Assembly (NCBI GenBank): GCA_016934125.1
Contig: JAFGTL010000614.1
Location: forward strand, 1 to 20,711
Direction of reading: 5' to 3'
Length of the DNA stretch: 20,711 bases
Source: Candidatus Hydrogenedentota bacterium
Lineage (GTDB): Bacteria; Hydrogenedentota; Hydrogenedentia; Hydrogenedentales; SLHB01
The notes under the pieces: generated by a model
What the model was told of the DNA's origin: nothing
Database searches by the model: none
The model's input: only the letters and a program-made list of their open reading frames with translations
Translations under genes and position numbers: made by a program
Shown: piece after piece, positions 7,989 through 14,679 of the stretch
Layout: each line of letters opens with the position of its first letter
Numbering within the stretch: position 1 is the stretch's first letter

Positions 7989-8443
7989 TCATCCTAAGAT
8001 GTGTTTCTCGTCGAATGAAATCGCATGCTTGGAGAGGATGGCCTTGAACTCCTCCTCAAACGATGTTCTTGCGTGGTGCTCTCGTTGGTGCTGGATGTAC
8101 GCGCGTGTCCGCTCCACTTGACTGACGCCGATGGTGAACGCCCCATAGCCTTCCTGCCACGCGAACTTGGGATACTCGCGCGGGAACGTGTCATGCGCCC
8201 ATTTCGAGGAACCCCTTGATGAGTTGCATTGCCTTTGCCAGCGACAACGCGGCGGGAATCGAGAGAATGAGATGAACGTGATCCTTGACGCCCCCGATAT
8301 CGATGATTCTCATTCCGTGCTGCCGGGCGATTCCCGCCATGTTATGGATAGAGACGCGTTGCGAGGCCGTCCGGCAACAGAGGCCGCCGGCCCTTCGTGC
8401 TGAATACGCAATGGTATAGCGCGCTCACGTAGGTGTGGCTCAT
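7989..8443 (-). pseudogene. Frameshifted RAYT (REP-associated tyrosine transposase, IS200-like Y1 family)
   Basis: Three minus-strand frames join into one protein of about 150 residues, the normal size for the family. Part A from ATG 8443 reads MSHTYVSALYHCVFSTKGRR and ends at an in-frame TAA after RLYP. Part B from 8340 reads MAGIARQHGMRIIDIGG and then KDHVHLILS, which holds the HUH metal-binding His pair. Part C from 8210 reads SSKWAHDTFPREYPKFAWQE and then TRAYIQHQREHH, whose Tyr is in the place of the catalytic nucleophile; it stops at TGA 7989-7991. Each junction needs removal of one base (near TCCATAACATG and AAGGGGTTCC), so there are two +1 frameshifts. All catalytic residues remain, so the decay looks recent unless these are sequencing errors. 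Family knowledge: RAYTs mobilise REP hairpins that flank them, and inverted hairpin modules do flank this gene. Confidence 0.85.
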
Positions 8444-8465
8444 ACGTCCTCCTGTTCGTTCGGCC

Positions 8466-8556
8466 GTCCCTCCGGGACTGGACTATGTGGCGCCTGGTTT
8501 CCCACCGTTGGAAACGGTGGGCTATTCCCGTCTCGTCCCTCCGGGACGCTCCCTCC
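8466..8556 (-). repeat. Three-hairpin repeat module, copy 2 (inverted, upstream of the RAYT)
   Basis: An H3-like GTCCC-TCC-GGGAC is at 8466-8478 and an H2 hairpin (CCCACCGTT-GGA-AACGGTGGG) is at 8501-8521. A broken H1 follows (CGTCCCTCCGGGACGCTCCC, 8534-8553). The order and strand are the reverse of copy 1, so the RAYT sits between inverted modules. H1 runs into the 14-bp tandem array, whose unit contains the same GGGACGC word. Confidence 0.8.
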
Positions 8557-8559
8557 GAA

Positions 8560-8657
8560 ATGCCGCCTTTGGGACGCCGTCTTCGAAACGCCGCCTTCGG
8601 GACGCCGTCTTCGGGACGCCGGCTTCCGGACGCCGCCTTCGGGACTCCGTCTTCGGG
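8560..8657. repeat. 14-bp tandem repeat array, seven units
   Basis: Seven units of 14 bases (starts 8560, 8574, 8588, 8602, 8616, 8630, 8644) follow the pattern ACGCCGTCTTCGGG, with units 3 and 6 identical. The period is not a multiple of three, which argues against coding. It begins at the end of hairpin module copy 2 and probably grew from it. The rest of the spacer to 8842 is GC-rich with no feature I can name. Confidence 0.9.
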
Positions 8658-8842
8658 ACGCGCACCGGGCGTTGTCTCGGGGCCGTTGCTTCCAGAACGC
8701 TGCTTCCGGGTGCCGCCTCGCGGGCGCGCGCTCTGGGCGCTGGTTCCAAGGCGCTCCCCGCCGGCGGCTCGCGGCCCGCAAAGCAGTGATGGCGGGGGAG
8801 TCTGGCCGCGCCGAGGGCGGATTCGGGGGTTCTTGCACGCCC

Positions 8843-9250
8843 CTACTCAGGATTACTGCTTTGCTTCCTCTTGCGCACCGCACGGGAAAGGCATTCCGCC
8901 AACAGCAGAAGCAGCACGCTCGCGCTGGTGATCGGCCAGAAGAGACGTGCTGCGTCCAGAAACTCGTCCAGCATCGAATGGCTTGGCCCGAAATACCACC
9001 AGCACGCCACGGCGGGCACCAGGAACATCAGCAGGAGCAGACATGTCACACTGGCGATGTACGCCAAGGCCCACTTGTTCCGGGTGACGCCCAGGATTCC
9101 CGCGTATAGACATGCCAGCCCCGGCAAGAGGGGGCCGTAGTGATCCATTTCGTCGAGGTATGCCTCGCCGAAGAACACCACGCTCCACAGAAGACACACA
9201 ACCCCAGCCGCGATCACGGCCCATCCACCTCTGCGCCGCGCTTTACCCAA
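8843..9250 (-). CDS. Small four-helix membrane protein, unknown function
   Basis: A 135-residue product with hydrophobic segments at about 9-28 (GWAVIAAGVVCLLWSVVFFG), 39-56, 59-86 and 105-122, and a basic tail (RAVRKRKQ). It starts at TTG 9250: AAAGGAG (9260-9266 on the minus strand) is nine bases upstream, which makes the rare start codon believable. No family is recognised. It lies directly downstream, on the minus strand, of composite repeat copy A and is followed by the tandem repeat region. It is not obviously part of an operon; the lipoprotein gene upstream is 345 bp away. Confidence 0.75.
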   Translation of the reverse strand: MGKARRRGGWAVIAAGVVCLLWSVVFFGEAYLDEMDHYGPLLPGLACLYAGILGVTRNKWALAYIASVTCLLLLMFLVPAVACWWYFGPSHSMLDEFLDAARLFWPITSASVLLLLLAECLSRAVRKRKQSSNPE

Positions 9251-9259
9251 TCGCGATTA

Positions 9260-9266
9260 CTCCTTT
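9260..9266 (-). promoter_or_regulatory. Ribosome binding site supporting a TTG start
   Basis: AAAGGAG on the minus strand lies nine bases before TTG 9250. No ATG or GTG with comparable spacing exists, so it fixes the start of the small membrane protein. Confidence 0.6.
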
Positions 9267-9350
9267 CGCTGAGACGCAGAACAACGGCCCCCCTCGGCCC
9301 TGCTCCATCCCTTTGAGCGCCGCTCCCGCCGCGAAGATGATCGTGCCGTT

Positions 9351-9590
9351 ACCCCTCAATTGCCTTGTCGTGAGCCTAGCACACCTATCCCTCCGCCGCA
9401 ACAGAGAAGGTGCGGCCAGGAATGGCGCGTCCCGGGCCTGCCGATAGCGGCGCTCCTGGCGGCCTGAGCCCGCCCCCCGCCCCCAAATCCGGCTACAAAA
9501 ACGCAAACACTGAAGCGACACGCCCTCCAACGGTGGGAACACGAGCCCCCACCGCCCCGAGCGCCGGAGGTGCGACTGAGCCCGTCATGT
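9351..9590. repeat. Composite repeat copy A (about 105-bp element plus decayed hairpin module)
   Basis: Positions 9351-9455 match 11086-11190: 37 bases are identical (9415-9451 and 11149-11185), as are the words CTAGCACACCT and CCGCAACAGAGAAGGTG (one base differs at its end). After a unique stretch, 9527-9540 matches the right half of hairpin H2 (CCAACGGTGGGAAC) and 9551-9588 is a degenerate H3 region ending in GAGCCCGTCAT. The element ends just behind the lipoprotein stop (9596), as copy B does behind the propeller gene. Confidence 0.8.
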
Positions 9591-9595
9591 TTGTT

Positions 9596-10234
9596 CTACT
9601 CGTCGACTGGGCGCAAGACACGGGGATGCGGTTTGGTGAGGCGTGCCTTGGGTTCCAGGCTGGTTCGTGGGATGATGGTGCTCAGGTCGTCCATGCAGGC
9701 GACCTTCCCCGCATACGGTCCGTCGACGATCTCCGCGTACATGGTGTGCCAGTAGGCAAAGCCCGTAAGCAGGCTGCCGTCGACGAGACGCCGCATTTTG
9801 GTGGGCCGGATCCGAGTCCCTGCTTCCACTACGCCCACCACATCCACAATACAGATCTCCTCCAAGTCCGGCTCCCATTCCGTCCGAACAACCACGCGGC
9901 TCGCGGCGACAGGGTCTTCGCGGTATGCCTCGACGGACTCGGGCGTGAAATACAGCGCGGTTTCCCGGAATGATGCGGGCAGAGCCAATGCCAGGCACCG
10001 TGAACGATAACGCAGCGTTCTGTCCAGATCCGGGTAGATGACAGTGAGGTGGTAGGGCCTCATGAGAAACACGTCCATCAGCAGTTCGTACTCGCCGTCG
10101 CGCTCATACCCGCCCCAAAGGAGATCGTTTCCCGATGCGTTGTAGGAATAGCGAACGCATCCCGTAAGCCAAATCGCGGCTTGTGCCACCAGGAATAGCG
10201 CTATCAAATGCCGCCTGCTATCGTGTTGATTCAT
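9596..10234 (-). CDS. Lipoprotein, paralogue of the neighbouring lipoprotein
   Basis: The 212-residue product starts MNQHDSRRHLIALFLVAQAA with a lipobox LTGC at Cys26, so it should be a lipid-anchored envelope protein. ATG 10234 is chosen over the longer frame (to 10408) because GGAGGA (10241-10246) is six bases upstream and the lipoprotein signal then begins at the start. The mature N-terminus (YSYNASGNDLLWGGYERD) and later blocks (VVGVVEAGTRIRPTK, LLTGFAYWHTMYAEIVDGPY) align with the gene at 10357-10983. The C-terminal GTRIR...AEIVDGPYAGK pattern might be an SH3-like fold, a weak guess. No enzyme motif is seen and the function is unknown. The gene lies 122 bases downstream of its paralogue, so the two may share a transcript. 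Confidence 0.82.
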   Translation of the reverse strand: MNQHDSRRHLIALFLVAQAAIWLTGCVRYSYNASGNDLLWGGYERDGEYELLMDVFLMRPYHLTVIYPDLDRTLRYRSRCLALALPASFRETALYFTPESVEAYREDPVAASRVVVRTEWEPDLEEICIVDVVGVVEAGTRIRPTKMRRLVDGSLLTGFAYWHTMYAEIVDGPYAGKVACMDDLSTIIPRTSLEPKARLTKPHPRVLRPVDE

Positions 10235-10356
10235 CACCAGTCCTCCATGCCCCCTTGCGTGCCGCGGAAGGCCCGGCACGCGCACAAGAGCATACGTGAG
10301 AGCCAGGGCCGCCGCGTCGCCTCCGTACCCTTGTCCCGCGGGATTCCCGCCCGGCA

Positions 10357-10983
10357 TCAGGAATCCTCGACGCGACGCAAGTAACGCGGATTCAGCTTCA
10401 ACACCCACGCCTTGGGCTTCTCGGGATTGGACTTTGCACGTTCGCTGAGATCCGATAGGTCTACCTGTGCTCCGGAGAAGGGCCCATCCAGGATCTCGGC
10501 GTGTGGTACATCATATACACCGTAACCGGTTAGGAGATTCCCTCCAACAATCCGGGTCAGTTTCGTGCAGCGGATTCGCGTGCCCTTCTTCACCACCCCG
10601 ACGACATTCTCGACATCCGTGAAACCCGTGCCGAATCGCTTGCGCGCCGCCCCGATGGGATCTTCCAAATAACCCGCCACGGACTCCGGAGAACTGTACT
10701 GCCCTCCCAGATGTGAAGTGCACCGCTCCGGCACAAGGGCGAGGAATTGGTTGTGATACAGAACCTTTCTTCCGGTGCAGCTATTGATACTACACTCGGC
10801 GTTGGGCCTGATGAGAAACACGTCCATCACCACTTCATACTCCGCGTCCCGCTCGTATTCGCCCCAGAGGATCTTGCTTCCAGACACGTCGTAGGAGAAT
10901 ACCGCGCAACCTGGCAGGGAAAACGCCGAGACTCCCGCGAGGAGAATGGCGAATGCAGACAATGTGCCATAACGGAGGCCCAT
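10357..10983 (-). CDS. Lipoprotein, first of a tandem paralogous pair
   Basis: From ATG 10983 the product is 208 residues with signal MGLRYGTLSAFAILLAGVSA and lipobox LPGC at Cys26, the same Cys position as in its paralogue. An upstream in-frame ATG at 11034 has a better ribosome site (AGGGTGATGA) but adds a charged 17-residue leader, so the start is uncertain. The mature part reads AVFSYDVSGSKILWGEYERD, then EYEVVMDVFLIRP, SSPESVAGYLEDP and VVGVVKKGTRIRCTK, all shared with the second gene. The pair arose by tandem duplication. Both lie between two direct copies of the composite repeat, which may have helped create or move the unit. Function unknown. Confidence 0.8.
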   Translation of the reverse strand: MGLRYGTLSAFAILLAGVSAFSLPGCAVFSYDVSGSKILWGEYERDAEYEVVMDVFLIRPNAECSINSCTGRKVLYHNQFLALVPERCTSHLGGQYSSPESVAGYLEDPIGAARKRFGTGFTDVENVVGVVKKGTRIRCTKLTRIVGGNLLTGYGVYDVPHAEILDGPFSGAQVDLSDLSERAKSNPEKPKAWVLKLNPRYLRRVEDS

Positions 10984-11085
10984 CCTGCGATGCGCTTCAC
11001 GTCGCTGCGGATGCGGTGGATGTGGCGTGTCCATAATGTCATCACCCTACGCGCGCGGCACCAATGACGCGCCCCGCGCCATATT

Positions 11086-11352
11086 TGCCCCAATTACCCT
11101 ACAGTGAGGCTAGCACACCTGACCCTCGGCCGCAACAGAGAAGGTGGCGCCAGGAATGGCGCGTCCCGGGCCTGCCGATAGCGGCCGATACCTGGCGCAT
11201 GCGCCGGCACCCCACCGCCATCGGGCGCTCCGTCCCGTAAGGGCGCGTCCGGGACGGAGCGTCCCGGAGGGACGAGGCGGGAATAGCCCACCGTTTCCAA
11301 CGGTGGGAACCTCACCTCATCGAGCCCCGGAGGGGCGATCGAGCCCATCATC
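11086..11352. repeat. Composite repeat copy B with complete three-hairpin module
   Basis: Positions 11086-11190 match copy A at 9351-9455, and this copy also has a GCGCCA-GGAA-TGGCGC hairpin (11149-11164). The full hairpin module follows: H1 11248-11268 (TCCGGGAC-GGAGC-GTCCCGGA), H2 11287-11307 (CCCACCGTT-TCC-AACGGTGGG), H3 11324-11336 (GCCCC-GGA-GGGGC), then GATCGAGCCCATCATCC as in copy 1. It fills the gap between the lipoprotein pair and the stop of the propeller gene at 11376, where it could act as transcript end or RNA stabiliser. Confidence 0.85.
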
Positions 11353-11375
11353 CGCGCGGGGAACCGCCGCGTACG

Positions 11376-14300
11376 TCACGCCCCGGGCTGGAGCGCGATG
11401 GACGCCTTGATCAGGTAGCTGCAGGTGCACCGATCGGTGGCGTCGGGCGCCAACACGAGCCCGCCCGCGGGAATCGCGTTGATCCAGCAGCCGGGCCGGA
11501 TCCCGCCGTAGTTGATGGTGCCTTCGTTATGGAGCAGATCGAAATAGCCGAACGTGGCCGAGCGATACACGAGCAGATTGGGCGAGCCGGCCATGATTCC
11601 ACAGCCGTACGATCGCTGCAAGTCGAAATCGAGCCGCTTGCCGGTAAGCAGATCCCACGCGCCCGGCTCGTTGTAGATGGTGCGGCCGATGAGGAGGGGC
11701 CGCGACGCTTTGCGCTGGGGATCGCTTGGCGCCTCCCACAGCCGCTCGCCCGTTGATGCGCGGAGCGCCGTCATCCGGCCGCCCCGCTCGGAGGGCAGCT
11801 TGAACCGCGTGTGCTGCTGCGTCATGAGGAGCACATCGTGTTCGACGCTCACGGCCAGCAGCGTGCCGTACACCTTCTCCACCGTATCCCACACGACTTC
11901 GCCTGTCTCCGCGTCGAGGGCCATCAACCGGGTGGGCGCGGCCTCCCCGCTGTCCCCCTGCGGCGCCTCGCCGCGGCGTTTCGCGGCTTCCGCGTCGTAA
12001 TCGAGCCGATCGCCCTCGGCGAGCGGGCGGTCGATGAGGTAGACGCGGCCCTCGGCCACGGCGATGGCGTTGTGCCGGATCGAGTGTTCCGGCTCAAACG
12101 TCCACTTCACCTCGCCGGACGTGGCGTCCATGGCGAAGAACCGATCCGATTCAGTGAACAAGTGGTTCATGTCGGACTTGCGGTATGCCCATTTCACGAC
12201 GTGATCCTGATTCGCCACCGAACCGAAGAGCCTCCCGTTCTCGCATGCGATGTAGCCCCACACCGGCGGCGCGCCGTCGGGCGCGGCCGGCACGGCGAAC
12301 TCGCCGAGTTTCTCGCCCGAGATCGCATCGATCCGCAGGCACTTCCCGCCTTGTGCCAGGTAGATGACGTCGTCTTCCATGCAGAAATTGCTGTTCGTGC
12401 CCGCCGTGCCCACCAGGTGCTCCTGATCGTAGGGTGTCAGGATTCCTTCGAGCGGATACTCCCACAGCGTCCGGCCGTTGTATGCGTCGACGCCGCGCAG
12501 CGCGTTCATCCCTTCCACGAACAGCCGGCCTTTGCTGAACAGCGGCGCCGGGCCCCGCCCGTGCCGCGACGGCATCACGAGATCGTTGTCGCGGAACCAC
12601 AGCATGGCCAGCGGGCCCTTGATCCGGCCATCGCGCGACGAGCACGTGTTCGCCGGGTTGCAGTACTGATGCGTCCACTCGGCCGCCCCTTCGAGCGGCC
12701 CCCGCACGCGCTTGGCCATGGCGCCGGGTGCGCCCGAACACGCCACCCCGCCGAAGGGCCGTTGCAGGCGGCGCGCCTCGGCCCCCGGCAGCGTGTCCGC
12801 GCCCTGTTCCATCGATCGGCCCGACACGACGATGTCGGCGAAGTAATCCGGATACGGCGTGTTGTCCGGCGCACAGCAATGCACGGTTACGCGCGAGCCG
12901 TACAGGCCGGCGGCCTGCAGCTTCTTGCGCGCCGCGGCCACGTTTCGCGGATCCCCGTCCACGGCGTATACCGTCAGTTTCGTCTGCTGCGCGAGTTCAA
13001 AGGCGAGTTGCCCGTCGCCGCAGCCCAGATCCACGCAATAGCCCTCTGAGACGCCGCTGAGGCGGACAATCTCCCCGGCCGCCTCGGCAACGCGCCGGGA
13101 GGGCGTATAGGGCGCGGCATTCGCTTCCAAGCGGAGCGTGGCCGGCCCGCGCCGGCGCTTCGGCCCGAAGCAGTAGATCCGGCCCGTGTCCGTGCTCACG
13201 AACAGCCGCCCATCGGCCGCGGCCAGGCCCAGGGGCCGCCCGTCCACCGTCGTGGTGAACGCCATCTTCTTTGACGTCATGTCCAGGACGCGCACTTCGC
13301 CGTCGATCAGGCCGAGCACCGCCGAATCGCCCGCGATGATCGCCTCGCACACGCCCTCTGCCGGCGCTTCGGCCGTCCAGGCCGGTTGGCCGCACACGCG
13401 GCGGACGACTGGCTTGCCTTTCCGATCCAGCCCCTCCTCATCGACGATGAGGGCCTCGCGCGGCGTTGCGATCAGGGCGTCGCGGTACCAATGGACGACG
13501 TGTGCAGGCGTCGCGGCCAGGGCGGGTGTCCGGAACCCCTCGACAAGGAGGCCTTCCGTGTCGAAGAGGAGCCCGTTGTTCACGAACCGCCCGTCGATGC
13601 CCATGACGGCCGAGCCGCCGAGGGCGCGGTTGTCCTGGAGGTGGAAGAAGAGGAGCCGGCCGTCGGCTGCATCGAACACGGCCGGCACCGCCCGGCCCGT
13701 CGGCACGATGAGCCTTCCGCCCGACACCACCAGATACCCCTGCACCGACACCCCGCTCTTGGCGTGGGCCGTGGGATGGGGCTGATCCATCTCGATGCCG
13801 CCCGAGTCCTCGTTCAGCCAGCGCGGCTCGCCCGTCGCGGCATCCAGCGCGTACAGGTAGATACCCTCCGAGGGCCAGATGCCCGCGGCGAAGTACACGA
13901 TCCCGTCCGCCACGGCTACGCCGCCCCGGGCCGGCCTACGCGACACGAGCCGGCCGTTGCCCAGCAGCATGTCGGTGTCCGGGCCGCCCCGCTTCTTCCA
14001 GAGGAGTTCGCCGGTTCGTGCGGCGAGGCAGTAGAGGAATCCGTCGTCGCTCACCGCGAACACGCGATCCTCCCATACCGCCGGCGCAAACCGAACCGGC
14101 GCGTCCGTCACATGCTGCCAGCGCGTCTTGCGCGTTGCCGCGTCCAGCGCGTGGATCCCGCAATCCACCGAGCTGCCGAAGAAGAGTGTGCCGCCCGCCA
14201 CGGCCGCATGGTACGCGTGGTCGAACTCCATCCGCGTGTCGAGCCCCTGCCAGGCCCGATCGGGCGGAGGCGCCTCATACACCCACCACAACGACAGCTT

Positions 14301-14432
14301 TGCGGGCAGTGGATCGGGCGAATACCCGCTGCGCTCGGCGTCAGCGCGGAATTGGGGCCAGTCGGTGGCAGAGGCAGCCTGGATAGCGAACACGAGAACG
14401 ATTACGTTGATCGCGGTGAACGGGCGAAACAT
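11376..14432 (-). CDS. Exported PQQ-type beta-propeller protein with internal SAM-methyltransferase domain
   Basis: The 1018-residue product begins with a signal sequence (MFRPFTAINVIVLVFAIQAA, then SATDWPQFR). Residues about 22-440 contain PQQ_2/BamB-like propeller blades (GIHALDAATRKTRWQH, FLYCLAARTGELLWKK, YLYALDAATGEPRW). Residues about 455-565 look like a class I methyltransferase: motif I VDLGCGDGQLAFEL, acidic end of strand 2 in VYAVDGDPRNV, then ADIVVSGR and RRLQRPFGGVACSG. A second propeller follows at about 584-1018 (EWTHQYCNPANTCSSRDGRI, ALRGVDAYNGRTLWEYP, RMTALRASTGERLWEAP). Related propeller/methyltransferase fusions occur in planctomycete-like genomes but I know of no function. 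A methyltransferase needs SAM, which is not expected outside the cytoplasm, so the domain may be inactive or bind something else. GGAGGG before ATG 14432 supports the start; a promoter candidate lies at 14489-14517. Confidence 0.9.
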   Translation of the reverse strand: MFRPFTAINVIVLVFAIQAASATDWPQFRADAERSGYSPDPLPAKLSLWWVYEAPPPDRAWQGLDTRMEFDHAYHAAVAGGTLFFGSSVDCGIHALDAATRKTRWQHVTDAPVRFAPAVWEDRVFAVSDDGFLYCLAARTGELLWKKRGGPDTDMLLGNGRLVSRRPARGGVAVADGIVYFAAGIWPSEGIYLYALDAATGEPRWLNEDSGGIEMDQPHPTAHAKSGVSVQGYLVVSGGRLIVPTGRAVPAVFDAADGRLLFFHLQDNRALGGSAVMGIDGRFVNNGLLFDTEGLLVEGFRTPALAATPAHVVHWYRDALIATPREALIVDEEGLDRKGKPVVRRVCGQPAWTAEAPAEGVCEAIIAGDSAVLGLIDGEVRVLDMTSKKMAFTTTVDGRPLGLAAADGRLFVSTDTGRIYCFGPKRRRGPATLRLEANAAPYTPSRRVAEAAGEIVRLSGVSEGYCVDLGCGDGQLAFELAQQTKLTVYAVDGDPRNVAAARKKLQAAGLYGSRVTVHCCAPDNTPYPDYFADIVVSGRSMEQGADTLPGAEARRLQRPFGGVACSGAPGAMAKRVRGPLEGAAEWTHQYCNPANTCSSRDGRIKGPLAMLWFRDNDLVMPSRHGRGPAPLFSKGRLFVEGMNALRGVDAYNGRTLWEYPLEGILTPYDQEHLVGTAGTNSNFCMEDDVIYLAQGGKCLRIDAISGEKLGEFAVPAAPDGAPPVWGYIACENGRLFGSVANQDHVVKWAYRKSDMNHLFTESDRFFAMDATSGEVKWTFEPEHSIRHNAIAVAEGRVYLIDRPLAEGDRLDYDAEAAKRRGEAPQGDSGEAAPTRLMALDAETGEVVWDTVEKVYGTLLAVSVEHDVLLMTQQHTRFKLPSERGGRMTALRASTGERLWEAPSDPQRKASRPLLIGRTIYNEPGAWDLLTGKRLDFDLQRSYGCGIMAGSPNLLVYRSATFGYFDLLHNEGTINYGGIRPGCWINAIPAGGLVLAPDATDRCTCSYLIKASIALQPGA

Positions 14433-14488
14433 GACAGCCCTCCCCTCCCGTATGGGCAGGCGCGATGCCGGCCCGCCCTACCACCCCA

Positions 14489-14517
14489 ACCTTACCCCTC
14501 TCGCCCGTGCGGTTCAA
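14489..14517 (-). promoter_or_regulatory. Candidate promoter of the propeller gene
   Basis: On the minus strand TTGAAC (14517-14512), a 17-base spacer and TAAGGT (14494-14489). The -35 box is good and the -10 box is weak. Only ten bases separate it from the plus-strand promoter, so the two polymerase sites are back to back. Confidence 0.4.
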
Positions 14518-14527
14518 TTGCGCCGGG

Positions 14528-14556
14528 TTGACGCGCCCCGCCGTTGCAGGTATGTT
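14528..14556 (+). promoter_or_regulatory. Sigma-70-like promoter of the hydrolase/peptidase/glycosidase operon
   Basis: TTGACG (14528-14533), exactly 17 bases, TATGTT (14551-14556). This is the best housekeeping-type promoter in the window. Transcription would start near 14563, about 36 bases before the leader ORF at 14599, so that ORF would be the first one translated. Confidence 0.6.
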
Positions 14557-14598
14557 GCTGGGGCTTGACGAGTCTTGTGTGGCGGAGGGGAAGGGCCC

Positions 14599-14664
14599 AT
14601 GATGGGAACCGGTGCGCGAATCGCCGCGGCGGGGCTTGCCGTTGCCTTGCTGTGTGCCGCTTAG
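14599..14664 (+). CDS. 21-residue signal-peptide-like ORF ending in TAG, in frame with the hydrolase
   Basis: The ORF encodes MMGTGARIAAAGLAVALLCA plus one Ala and stops at TAG (14662-14664). It has the charge-then-hydrophobic build of a Sec signal peptide, and GGAGGGGAAGGG precedes it. It is in the same frame as the hydrolase: replacing TAG with a sense codon would fuse it directly to the enzyme. It is either the broken signal peptide of a formerly exported hydrolase or a short leader peptide; the exact match of frame favours the first. Confidence 0.5.
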   Translation: MMGTGARIAAAGLAVALLCAA

Positions 14665-14666
14665 GT

Positions 14667-14674
14667 GGAAGGAG
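14667..14674 (+). promoter_or_regulatory. Ribosome binding site for the hydrolase
   Basis: GGAAGGAG is five bases before ATG 14680 and begins three bases after the TAG of the leader ORF. It favours ATG 14680 over the in-frame GTG at 14665, which would leave no room for a binding site. Confidence 0.7.
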
Positions 14675-14679
14675 TCGCA

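Noticed and set aside
8435..9109. Plus-strand ORF over the 14-bp array and the small membrane protein
   Set aside because: The array period is not a multiple of three, the composition is repeat-driven, and the opposite strand from 9250 encodes a clear four-helix protein with a ribosome site.
10235..10408. Longer start of the second lipoprotein
   Set aside because: It would place the lipoprotein signal 58 residues from the N-terminus; GGAGGA at 10241-10246 marks ATG 10234.
11811..13049. Plus-strand ORF of 412 codons inside the propeller gene, and a similar one at 13386-14531
   Set aside because: Arg/His/Ala-rich antisense shadows with no ribosome site or domain.
14662..14664. TAG read as pyrrolysine
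   Set aside because: No pylT or pylS gene is visible and the codon lies at the signal-peptide boundary, not in a catalytic position. Kept only as a remote alternative.
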